From Cloacibacillus evryensis DSM 19522 (GTDB taxonomy: Bacteria; Synergistota; Synergistia; Synergistales; Synergistaceae), in NCBI RefSeq assembly GCF_000585335.1, contig NZ_KK073872.1:2781283-2845282 (forward strand): 64,000 nt of DNA, in the 5' to 3' direction. This document shows, one piece after another, positions 46,312 through 54,047 of the stretch. Made by a program: the position numbers and the translations under genes. Within the stretch, counting starts at the first letter, position 1, and each line of letters starts with the position of its first letter. The notes beneath the pieces were generated by a model. The model saw nothing but the letters and a program-made list of their open reading frames with translations. It was not told where the DNA came from and did no database searches.

Positions 46312-46341
46312 TTATTTTAAGATGACAGATGAGGAGAACAA

Positions 46342-47691
46342 ATGATCTTCGACTTCATACGCATAGAAAACGGCAGCGATACGGCGCTCTGGCGGCAGAT
46401 ATACGAACAGTTCGCCGCCGCGGTGGACGGCGGGAGGATCGCGCCGCTTACGAGGCTCCCTTCCATACGCGAACTCGCGGCGGGACTCTCCGTCAGCCGG
46501 TCGCCGGTCGAAAACGCATACGAGCGGCTCCACCTCGACGGATACATCGTAAGCCGCCCGAAGAGCGGCTGCTTCACCGCGCCGCGCAGGAGCGGAGGCG
46601 GCGCGCGGCGCGGCGTCAAGGCCGCAAGCATCACTGAAGCGCGGTATGACCTCAGCTCCGGCAGGATAGACGCAAAAAACACGGACATCTCCGCGTGGCG
46701 GCGCTGCCTGCGCTCCGCGCTCAAACGCGAGGATGAGATCACCTCGCGCGGCGATCCCTGCGGCGAACCGGAGCTGCGCCGCCAGCTCGCCGCCTACGCC
46801 TACCGCGCTCGCGGCGTGAAATGCGGCGCCGGTGAAATCATCACCGCCTCCGGCACCCAGCAGTTACTCTCGCTGCTCTGCCGCGCGCTTGGCGGCGGAG
46901 GGCGCGCGGTGCTTGAGAGCCCCGGCTTTGAACAGGGAGAACGGGTGCTGCGCGATTACGGCTGGGAGGTCTCCGTCGTTCCGGAATCGCCTGAGACAGT
47001 CTCGCGGCTCTACGATGCCGACATCTTCGTGGAAATAGCTTCAAAGCGCCCGCTGCGCACTCTCGCGCAGAGGACCCGGCGCAGAGGCGCGCTCGCGGAA
47101 TGGGCGCGCGAGAACGGCCGCCTTATCGTCGAAGACGACTATAACGGCGAGCTGCGCTACCTTGCGCGCCCGATCCCGGCGATGCAGCCGCTCGCGCCGG
47201 AAAACGTCGTCTACATCGGCAGCTTCTCGCAGCTGCTGCTGCCCTCGGTGCGCGTCGCCTACATGGCGCTTCCGGCGCGGCTCGCGGAGAGCTGCGCGGC
47301 GGCGGCCGGCTTCTACGATCCGACATCTAGTAAAATCGAGCAGCTCGCGCTGGCCGAATACATCCGCGAGGGACATCTCGAACGCCACCTGCGGCGCTGC
47401 CGAAAGACATACCTGCGCAAAAGCCGCCTGCTCTCCGAGGCGCTGGGCTCCGCTTTCGGCGCCGCGTTTGAATGGCGGCTGCTCGAAACATCGACGTCAT
47501 TCACGCTTCCCCTCTGCGGCAAGGCGGAAAAAATGCGGCAGGCGGCGCTCATGGAGGGAGTAAAAGTCGACGCCGGGAGAGACAATATCCTGCTCTCCTT
47601 CGCCGGCATCCCCGAGGAAGACATCAACGGCGCGGCGGCGGCCCTAAAACGCGCGTGGGAGCGCGTCATCAGGGGGGACGATAAAATGTAA
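46342..47691 (+). CDS. pdxR: MocR/PdxR-type GntR regulator with aminotransferase-like domain
   Basis: 449 residues: GntR winged HTH (~15-85; LPSIRELAAGLSVSRSPVENAYERL) and a fold-type I aminotransferase-like domain (~115-445; ASGTQQLLSLLCRAL, ESPGFEQGERVL, VEDDYNGELRY). By position (divergent from pdxST) it should be PdxR, controlling PLP synthesis by sensing PLP. Unusually, the PLP lysine expected in GTFSKxLxPxLR is Gln 297 here (GSFSQLLLPSVR), so a Schiff base cannot form at that place. GAGGAG before the ATG. Confidence 0.9.
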   Translation: MIFDFIRIENGSDTALWRQIYEQFAAAVDGGRIAPLTRLPSIRELAAGLSVSRSPVENAYERLHLDGYIVSRPKSGCFTAPRRSGGGARRGVKAASITEARYDLSSGRIDAKNTDISAWRRCLRSALKREDEITSRGDPCGEPELRRQLAAYAYRARGVKCGAGEIITASGTQQLLSLLCRALGGGGRAVLESPGFEQGERVLRDYGWEVSVVPESPETVSRLYDADIFVEIASKRPLRTLAQRTRRRGALAEWARENGRLIVEDDYNGELRYLARPIPAMQPLAPENVVYIGSFSQLLLPSVRVAYMALPARLAESCAAAAGFYDPTSSKIEQLALAEYIREGHLERHLRRCRKTYLRKSRLLSEALGSAFGAAFEWRLLETSTSFTLPLCGKAEKMRQAALMEGVKVDAGRDNILLSFAGIPEEDINGAAAALKRAWERVIRGDDKM

Positions 47692-47697
47692 ATCGGC

Positions 47698-47828
47698 GTA
47701 AATCGGCGTTTAGAAGTGCGAGTTGCTAAATAAAATGGGGGCTCCGATACCGGAGCCGTATTTGTATACGGCGAGGATTCGGAGCCCCCGTTTTATGACG
47801 CAAATCGCGCTTATAAACGCCGATTTAC
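47698..47828. repeat. 131-bp foldback element after pdxR
   Basis: GTAAATCGGCGTTT (47698-47711) returns as AAACGCCGATTTAC (47815-47828). The interior also pairs: TAAAATGGGGGCTCCGA with TCGGAGCCCCCGTTTTA and CCGTAT with ATACGG at the tip. Nearly the whole element is one long imperfect hairpin, followed by further ACCGATTT repeats. The central GGGGGCTCCGA stem with TTTTAT can end transcription. AAACGCCGATTTAC occurs again at 57642-57655. Confidence 0.75.
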
Positions 47829-47910
47829 CGATTTACCGATTTGCCTCGCCTTACAGGGTGATGTATAATCTTGATGCAAAGTAGAATAATTTTATTTTGG
47901 AGGCAGATAA

Positions 47911-48717
47911 ATGGATTGGTTCGTTTCACAGCCGGCGCCGCTACAGGCTTTAATGGCGGGGATTTTCACCTGGGGCGTGACGGCGCTTGGGGCGGCGGGC
48001 GTATTCTTCGCCAAACGCCCGAGTCAAAAACTGCTCGACGTCATGCTTGGTTTTGCCGGCGGCGTGATGATCGCGGCGAGCTACTGGTCGCTGCTCGCAC
48101 CAGCGATAGAAATATCGGAAGAGCTCGGCTACCCCGGATGGCTGCCGCCGGTGATCGGATTCCTCGCGGGCGGCGGAGCGCTGCGCCTGCTCGACATGGT
48201 CATGCCGCACCTCCACCCCGCGATGGCGGAGACGCATCCGGACGGGCCGCCCTCCACTCTGCGCCGCACGACGCTGCTCGTACTGGCGATAACGCTGCAC
48301 AACATTCCCGAGGGGCTCGCCGTCGGCGTCGCCTTCGGAGCGATAGGGATGCTGCCCCAGGCGACGGTCGCCGGGGCGATCGCGCTCGCGCTCGGCATGG
48401 GACTGCAAAACTTCCCCGAGGGGCTGGCCGTCTCGATGCCGCTGCGCCGCGAGGGACTTACCCGCTCCAAAGCCTTCTTCTACGGCCAGCTCTCGGCGAT
48501 CGTCGAACCGATATTCGCCTTCATCGGCGCGCTGCTCGTCTATATAGCGCGCCCGCTGCTGCCCTACGCGCTCGCCTTCGCCGCCGGCGCGATGATCTTC
48601 GTAGTCGTCGAAGAGACGGTCCCCGAGTCCCAGGCATCCGGCAACGGCGACATCGCGACGACGGGATTCCTCATCGGCTTCGCGGTGATGATGGTGCTCG
48701 ACGTAGCGCTGGGTTAA
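47911..48717 (+). CDS. ZIP-family divalent metal transporter
   Basis: 268 residues, about eight membrane spans. The metal motifs HNIPEGLAVGVAFG (span IV) and QNFPEGLAVSMPL (span V) are typical of ZupT/GufA-type ZIP proteins that import zinc, iron or other divalent ions. A His/Pro loop (VMPHLHPAMAETHPDG) lies between spans III and IV. GGAGGCAG before the ATG. Confidence 0.93.
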   Translation: MDWFVSQPAPLQALMAGIFTWGVTALGAAGVFFAKRPSQKLLDVMLGFAGGVMIAASYWSLLAPAIEISEELGYPGWLPPVIGFLAGGGALRLLDMVMPHLHPAMAETHPDGPPSTLRRTTLLVLAITLHNIPEGLAVGVAFGAIGMLPQATVAGAIALALGMGLQNFPEGLAVSMPLRREGLTRSKAFFYGQLSAIVEPIFAFIGALLVYIARPLLPYALAFAAGAMIFVVVEETVPESQASGNGDIATTGFLIGFAVMMVLDVALG

Positions 48718-48997
48718 ATCCAAACAGTGATATCGACAGATACTCCGAGTATGCTAAAAAAAATCATACATAAGTGAAAGAAACGATACCCTGAATAACT
48801 CATCGATGGTAAATTTAGCCGTAAATACAGTGTTTTTAGCTTAAAACCAGATTTTAAGCAAAAATGGGACAAATAACATTAAAACGAGATAAATAACGCA
48901 AATTCCTTCATTTATCGTTTAATTGACCATATATTAAAACCATGCTAGAATGAACGAAAGATTTAAGCTAATAATGTTTGATTATGAACACACAAAA
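48718..48997 (+). other. AT-rich region holding the first surface-protein promoter
   Basis: No gene. A weak stem GCTTAAAA/TTTTAAGC lies at 48839-48859. From about 48880 on, the sequence resembles the region before the second module (CGAGATAAATAACGC block, GTTTAATTGACC or GTTAATTGACC), so upstream promoter DNA is part of the duplication. Confidence 0.55.
48923..48951 (+). promoter_or_regulatory. promoter of surface-protein module 1
   Basis: TTGACC (48923-48928), 17 bases, TAGAAT (48946-48951). The same elements with the same spacing stand before module 2. Confidence 0.7.
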
Positions 48998-49079
48998 AAG
49001 TAAAAGGCAAGCCCGTTGAAAAACGGAGCACGCAAAACTATAGGGTCTTACCCCGTCAGGGATGACAGCCAGTTACCTT
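48998..49079 (+). promoter_or_regulatory. cyclic di-GMP-I (GEMM) riboswitch, copy 1
   Basis: The aptamer shows the GEMM order: GGCAAGCC, a CCGTT-GAAA-AACGG stem with GNRA tetraloop, CACGCAAA, a second helix with GGGTCT, GATGACAGCC and GTTACC at the end. The terminator follows at 49097. Identified by eye from the consensus; ligand class (c-di-GMP or 3',3'-cGAMP) not settled. Confidence 0.88.
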
Positions 49080-49096
49080 CAAAGGTCCCATCAGGA

Positions 49097-49131
49097 CGTC
49101 GCCGGCTGTATATACCGGCGGCGTTTTCTTT
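49097..49131 (+). terminator. riboswitch terminator, copy 1
   Basis: CGTCGCCGG pairs with CCGGCGGCG (one wobble), loop of 9, then TTTTCTTT. ACCTT/AAGGT and GTCC/GGAC short stems just before it offer an alternative fold, so it can be the expression platform. Confidence 0.82.
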
Positions 49132-49154
49132 ATCAAAAAGAGGGGGGCGAAGTG

Positions 49155-49244
49155 ATGCGAACAGGTTTTGCGGTAAATATTACAAATAACATTACCCCCC
49201 CCATGTTGTCTGTATGTATCTGCACATCTAAACACATCCGTTAG
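49155..49244 (+). CDS. conserved short ORF in the leader, copy 1
   Basis: 29 codons from ATG 49155, 7 bases after a GGGGGG Shine-Dalgarno-like run. The first 16 residues (MRTGFAVNITNNITPP) are identical in the second module, while the rest differs. A run of eight C (49195-49202) encodes the Pro residues and can pair with the G run. Could be a leader peptide, or only a by-product of leader duplication. Confidence 0.45.
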   Translation: MRTGFAVNITNNITPPMLSVCICTSKHIR

Positions 49245-49474
49245 TCATTTCATCAAACAGCGGCACGCCAGCCGTCTATATATACCGTCATGCAGCCCAA
49301 AAACCTGGGACGGCTGCGACGTGGCCTTCAATCTGCGATGTTGAAAAAACGACGGCATCCTAGCGGCCACGGCGCACCGTCCGTCATGCGGACAGATACT
49401 ACACGGACGCCGGCCGACAAGATTTGCGTGGTTTCTGCGTAATGTTATTTTGGATATGATTGAAGGAGAAAGGT
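49245..49474 (+). other. rest of leader 1
   Basis: About 230 bases unlike leader 2. An inverted pair CAGCCGTC/GACGGCTG (49269-49276, 49309-49316) may fold. AAGGAG at 49463-49468 serves the surface-protein gene. Confidence 0.45.
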
Positions 49475-52400
49475 GTGGTTAAATTGTTGAAATTATACAA
49501 AAAAAGGACTCTTGCGTCGTTTCTTATCACAATCTTTATAATGGTCGGCACGGCGTGGGCGGGCGGCATCGCTTACAATTCGGGCGACAGTAAGGCATTA
49601 AAGGAAGATGTCGCAACCAACGACATACTCTCGCCGTACGCTAACGGGAGCAATAAACTTACCCTTACAGGGAAAGAGGGAACATCCGAGAGCGATCGTT
49701 CAGACAAAAACTTTGTCATATACGGGGCGAGCGGCGACGTCGCCGGAGACTCCTCGCTTGTCCTGGACTGGCAGGCGGAGCTGTATACCCAGGGCAAGGT
49801 GCAGTTTTTCGCCGGAGGCGACGGCTCGAATGTGACGGGCAACTCCAGCCTCACGGTCAACGCGGCGGACGATTCGATCATGTATGCGTATGGAGGCGCT
49901 CCAGGCGCCCAGCAATCAATAATCCTGGCAGGAAGCCCGAACGGCGGCACCGTCACGGGGAATACGAAACTGACGATCAACGGAGCCCTCGGAAATGCTT
50001 GTTATTTGAAGGCGAGCGGAGCGGCGATGATAGATAAAGCCGGCGCCCTTACCGTCAACGGCGACAGCACTGTGGAGATCAGCGCCTCCTGTGAGGTTGG
50101 AGACGGGATCGGCGCGAACGGCGGCCTGCATATCGTCGCCAACGGATTAAAAGCCGATGAAACGGCACGCGGCATCTTAAAGGGCAAGGCGACACTGATA
50201 ATAGACAACCCGAACGCGAGAGTCGAGCAGATATGGGGCGGCAATAATTCCGTGGCAAACAGCGGCCACACGTATGCGGCGACGGAAAGCGTTGCGGTCT
50301 ATCTGAGGCAGGGCAAAGTCGGCGCCGTAACGGCCGGCCCGTCAAGTTGGGGGAAAACCGCCGAGGCCGTTGTCTCAAAAGACGTCTATGTAGAGGTGAC
50401 GAGCGCGGATTTCAGCTCCTTCAGCCACTATCTTGGCGGCGGCGGAGTCAGTTGGGGTGAAGGCAGCCGCGCCATCGTCAAGGGGAACACGTCGGTCGCG
50501 GTAAAGGGCGGCGGCGGCATCGACTTACTGGTCGGCGGCGGCCTGGGCCGCGCCGGCGGCAACGCCGACGTCGAGGGCAATACGAACATCGCGATCATCG
50601 GAGACGCCGGGCTCAAGGCTCTGACAAAAGACGCCTGGATAATCGCCGGCGGAAAGCGGACCGGCTCTGGCAGCGCCGCGGTCGGTGGGAATGCCACGAT
50701 AACTTTCGCGGATATTGAGAAGGGCGTGTTTGCCGGGAACATAACGGGTCAGGGAATTCTGCGCGATGATAACGATAAGCCCTATGACAAGAACGACAAT
50801 GACGCCTTTTACACCACCTCCGTCCTCGGCGATTCCGTCCTTGTCTTCGACAACGTGAAAGCCGACTTCTCCGACGCTAAAATAAAGGAGATGGACAGAG
50901 TCGAGATCGCCAACGGCACGGAGCTGACGCTTTCGAGCCTCGGCGGGGCGAAGGAACTTAAACTCACAGGCGCATGGTCAAGCACGGGCAAGCTCACGCC
51001 CATGAAGTTCAGCAACGCCGCGCCTTCCGATGTGACAATTGATACCTCCGAAGCGACGGGCATCCTCTACGCTGCATTCAACGCAGAGAGAACCGAGCTT
51101 TGCGTTGTAACAAGACCCGTCACAGCCTCCCCTGACAACCTGACGCTCACGTATAAGCTCGACACTTCGGCGAAACTCACCGCGCAGAGCGACATCGATG
51201 AAGAATTCACATGGAAGTCGAGCAATTTGGGCTATGTTTCAGTGGACCAGGACGGAAAGGTCACCCCAATTAACGTCGGGCGCGCAACGATCACAGCAAC
51301 AGGCAAAACAAGCAACCTCGTCGGTTCCTGTTACGTCACCGTAAGGGACGCCGACGACGTTACTGTATCCCCTTCTTCCGCGGCGATAAAAGTAGGCGAA
51401 ACAAAACAACTGGAAGCGGCCCATGACGGCAAAGACAAGATAACCGGCTGGACCTCTGGCAATACTGCTGTCGCTACGGTCAGCGGCAGCGGCGACAGCG
51501 CCACAGTAACGGCGCTCAAGCCCGGCGACGCAGTCATCACTGCGACAGGGGCAAGCGGCAAAACGGGGACCAGCACAATAACCGTCAATAAGTCTAATGT
51601 CACGATAAACGGCGACCTGCGCGACGGCAACCTCGTCCTCACGCTCAGGACAGACTCTGAGTCCAAGCCCATCACCGCCTCCAGCGACATCACCGAGACC
51701 TTTACATGGACGACAAGCGACGCATCCATCGCTAAGGTCGGCGAAACCTCCGGCATAGTCACCGGCGTCAGCGCGGGCAGCGCCGACGTCACGGCCACGG
51801 GCGTGAAGGGCGAAGGCGTAAAGACGATAAAAGTGATCGTCGCCGAGCCCGGCGATGTGGTGGTTACACCCGCCAGCTTCGACGTCAAAGTGGATGAAGA
51901 AAAGAGCCTCACCGTTACCTGCGACCCAGAAGACAAGATAACGAAATGGGCCTCTGACAAACCGGAGATTGCCACGGTAACAACAAACGGCAAAGTCAGA
52001 GGGGTCAAGCCCGGGACAGCCACGATCACCGCAACGGCGCAGAGCGGCAAATCCACCGCCAGCAGCGTGACGGTGAACAAATCCGTCGTCACGCTCGACA
52101 AGACGGAAATAACCCTCAAACCGGCAGCAACGGCGACCGTCAAAGCGGCGAGCGACATCAGCGAAAGCGTCAGCTTCGTCTCCGACAATGAAAAGGTGGC
52201 TAAGGTGAATGCGGCCACCGGTGAAATCACGGCGCTGGCGGCCGGCAAGACCAACATCACTGCCACGGGCGCGCGCGGAGAGGGAACCGCCTCCTGCACC
52301 GTCACGGTGGAGACACCGAAGGCCGTAACGGTCCTCCCGCCCACACTCAGCATCGAAATCGGCAAGACCGGCACTGTAATCACCAGCTATGACACGTATG

Positions 52401-53308
52401 AAACTGTAACGTGGAGCACAAGCGACGGGACGGTAGCCACGGTCAAAGACGGGACGGTAACGGCGGTCAAAGCCGGCATAGCTGTGATCACGGCGACTGG
52501 CAAATTGAGCGGCAACAACGCGGGCTGCACCGTCACGGTAACCGACCCGGAGACCCCTGCCCCCACGCCCACACCGACGCCGGTGACCCCAAGCACAATT
52601 GACGAAAAGAACAACCCGATAAACGACGACGAAGGCGTTCCCAATGAAGTGAAGCCCGCCACCCCTGCCGCGACCGAAGCCACGACGGAGAACAAGGCCA
52701 ACCTGGCAGAGAAGTCAGGCATCGCGTCCACTAACCTTGTGTCCACCTCCGACGGTCTTATCGCCATCAGCCCCGTCCTGGCGAAGCAGGCAGTAGAAGA
52801 AGTGAAGTCCAACGATAATACAGTACAGCCGCAAACCATAGCCGCACTTCCGATAGTAACGGCTGCGGTTGAGAAAGAAAAGACGGCGGCGCTCGCCTTC
52901 AAGATGACAGGCAAAGAGCTCGGCGCGCAGGAAAACAGCGTCGTCAGTGACATAACTCTCGTCAAGGTATTCGCAAATGGAACGGGCGGCGTGTTCCAAT
53001 ACGCCGCGACGCCCGACGCCTACGCTGACGAACACTTCACGCTCAAAGACGCGGACGGCAACAACCTGGTCCTGACGGACAACGTCATACCGGCCAACGA
53101 ATACACTCTGATAGTGTTCATCAAAGACGGCGGAAAATTCGACCTCGACAAGGCGGAGGGCTCCGTCATAGACCCGATAGCGATAGCCACGAACGCGGCG
53201 ACAGAGCCGAAATCCGGCAGTTCAAGCAGCGGATGCAACGGCGGCTTCGGCGCGCTGGCGCTCCTCGGGCTCGCGCTTGTGCCGATGTTTTACGGGAAAA
53301 AGAGGTAG
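49475..53308 (+). CDS. giant surface protein 1: beta-helix-like tip, six Ig-like (BIG_2) repeats, Synergist-CTERM tail
   Basis: 1277 residues from GTG 49475, chosen by alignment with the second copy and the AAGGAG ahead (TTG 49484/49487 possible). Signal peptide about 1-31, ending in GTAWA. Residues ~32-550 are Gly/Asn-rich with recurring GNSSLTVN, GNTKLTIN and GNTNIAII units, as in beta-helices. About 551-1027 hold six BIG_2-type repeats (ATVKDGTVTAVKAG, ITATG, VTV). A PTPTPT linker, a ~200-residue domain shared with the paralogue, and the tail SGSSSSGCNGGFGALALLGL + hydrophobic + GKKR follow. Exported and probably held in or processed at the envelope by the Synergist-CTERM system. Likely an adhesin, controlled by the upstream riboswitch. 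No enzyme motif seen. Confidence 0.88.
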   Translation: MVKLLKLYKKRTLASFLITIFIMVGTAWAGGIAYNSGDSKALKEDVATNDILSPYANGSNKLTLTGKEGTSESDRSDKNFVIYGASGDVAGDSSLVLDWQAELYTQGKVQFFAGGDGSNVTGNSSLTVNAADDSIMYAYGGAPGAQQSIILAGSPNGGTVTGNTKLTINGALGNACYLKASGAAMIDKAGALTVNGDSTVEISASCEVGDGIGANGGLHIVANGLKADETARGILKGKATLIIDNPNARVEQIWGGNNSVANSGHTYAATESVAVYLRQGKVGAVTAGPSSWGKTAEAVVSKDVYVEVTSADFSSFSHYLGGGGVSWGEGSRAIVKGNTSVAVKGGGGIDLLVGGGLGRAGGNADVEGNTNIAIIGDAGLKALTKDAWIIAGGKRTGSGSAAVGGNATITFADIEKGVFAGNITGQGILRDDNDKPYDKNDNDAFYTTSVLGDSVLVFDNVKADFSDAKIKEMDRVEIANGTELTLSSLGGAKELKLTGAWSSTGKLTPMKFSNAAPSDVTIDTSEATGILYAAFNAERTELCVVTRPVTASPDNLTLTYKLDTSAKLTAQSDIDEEFTWKSSNLGYVSVDQDGKVTPINVGRATITATGKTSNLVGSCYVTVRDADDVTVSPSSAAIKVGETKQLEAAHDGKDKITGWTSGNTAVATVSGSGDSATVTALKPGDAVITATGASGKTGTSTITVNKSNVTINGDLRDGNLVLTLRTDSESKPITASSDITETFTWTTSDASIAKVGETSGIVTGVSAGSADVTATGVKGEGVKTIKVIVAEPGDVVVTPASFDVKVDEEKSLTVTCDPEDKITKWASDKPEIATVTTNGKVRGVKPGTATITATAQSGKSTASSVTVNKSVVTLDKTEITLKPAATATVKAASDISESVSFVSDNEKVAKVNAATGEITALAAGKTNITATGARGEGTASCTVTVETPKAVTVLPPTLSIEIGKTGTVITSYDTYETVTWSTSDGTVATVKDGTVTAVKAGIAVITATGKLSGNNAGCTVTVTDPETPAPTPTPTPVTPSTIDEKNNPINDDEGVPNEVKPATPAATEATTENKANLAEKSGIASTNLVSTSDGLIAISPVLAKQAVEEVKSNDNTVQPQTIAALPIVTAAVEKEKTAALAFKMTGKELGAQENSVVSDITLVKVFANGTGGVFQYAATPDAYADEHFTLKDADGNNLVLTDNVIPANEYTLIVFIKDGGKFDLDKAEGSVIDPIAIATNAATEPKSGSSSSGCNGGFGALALLGLALVPMFYGKKR

Positions 53309-53353
53309 TCCTGTAAGCGAAGATACTACGATAAGTAAAAATTAATTATCCGA

Positions 53354-53397
53354 CGATCCGGGCCGCTGTTTTTCAACGGCCCGGATCGTTTGCTTTA
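53354..53397 (+). terminator. terminator of surface-protein gene 1
   Basis: CGATCCGGGCCG and CGGCCCGGATCG, 11-base loop with TTTTT, then TTTGCTTT. The whole 3' region from the stop codon on is nearly identical to that of gene 2. Confidence 0.88.
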
Positions 53398-53498
53398 CCT
53401 CTGCCGGAGAGGCGCCGCTCTCCTCATTTTTTTGTTAAAATTTTATACTTTTTAACAAGGCGAGATAAATAACGCTAACTTTTTCATTTACTAGTTAA

Positions 53499-53527
53499 TT
53501 GACCATAAATTAAAATGATACTAGTAT
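53499..53527 (+). promoter_or_regulatory. promoter of surface-protein module 2
   Basis: TTGACC (53499-53504), 17 bases, TAGTAT (53522-53527), equivalent to the module 1 promoter. Confidence 0.68.
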
Positions 53528-53573
53528 GTATAAAAGATTTTAACAGGCAGTATTTGATTATGAACACACAAAA

Positions 53574-53655
53574 AAGTAAAAGGCAAGCCCGTTGAAAGAC
53601 GGAGCACGCAAAACTATAGGGTCTTACCCCGTCAGGGATGACAGCCAGTTACCTT
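53574..53655 (+). promoter_or_regulatory. cyclic di-GMP-I (GEMM) riboswitch, copy 2
   Basis: Same aptamer as copy 1, with one substitution in the tetraloop stem (AACGG to GACGG, turning a pair into a wobble). All conserved blocks are intact. Confidence 0.88.
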
Positions 53656-53672
53656 CAAAGGTCCCATCAGGA

Positions 53673-53707
53673 CGTCGCCGGCTGTATATGTCGGCGGCGT
53701 TTTCTTT
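53673..53707 (+). terminator. riboswitch terminator, copy 2
   Basis: CGTCGCCGG with TCGGCGGCG and TTTTCTTT. Changes relative to copy 1 fall in the loop and one closing pair, so the stem is kept. Confidence 0.82.
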
Positions 53708-53730
53708 ATCAAAAAGAGGGGGGCGGAGTG

Positions 53731-53823
53731 ATGCGAACAGGTTTTGCGGTAAATATTACAAATAACATTACCCCCCCCCCGCGTGTTCTCTACTTGTATT
53801 CATTCATCAAACACATCCGCTAG
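53731..53823 (+). CDS. conserved short ORF in the leader, copy 2
   Basis: 30 codons from ATG 53731 after a GGGGGG run, beginning MRTGFAVNITNNITPP as in copy 1. Its C run is ten long (53771-53780) against eight in copy 1, and the peptide ends differ after it. Coding status unproven. Confidence 0.45.
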   Translation: MRTGFAVNITNNITPPPRVLYLYSFIKHIR

Positions 53824-54047
53824 TCGTTCTTTCAGACAAAGGCGCGCCAGCCGCGCCACGCCGCCATGCGGCCCGGAAAAATTTCAGCCCCGTCTCCAAA
53901 TTGGACGCGCCGCAGACAGGCGTGTGCCGTTTTATCTTTGCGCACCTCCCAAGATACACAAAGAGGAGGTGCGTCGATAAATACATCCCTCAAAGCGGCT
54001 GTTTCTTCGTGAACGGGTAGAAAAATTTAGTATTTTGAAAGAAAGGT
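53824..54047 (+). other. rest of leader 2
   Basis: About 220 bases. CGCACCTCC (53941-53949) pairs exactly with GGAGGTGCG (53965-53973); this hides a strong Shine-Dalgarno-like sequence which has no start codon after it. GAAAGG at 54041-54046 precedes the GTG start. Confidence 0.45.

Noticed and set aside
51127-52556. Regularly spaced similar segments that could suggest a CRISPR array
   Set aside because: They are coding BIG_2 repeats of about 80 codons with diverged sequence, in frame with the protein.
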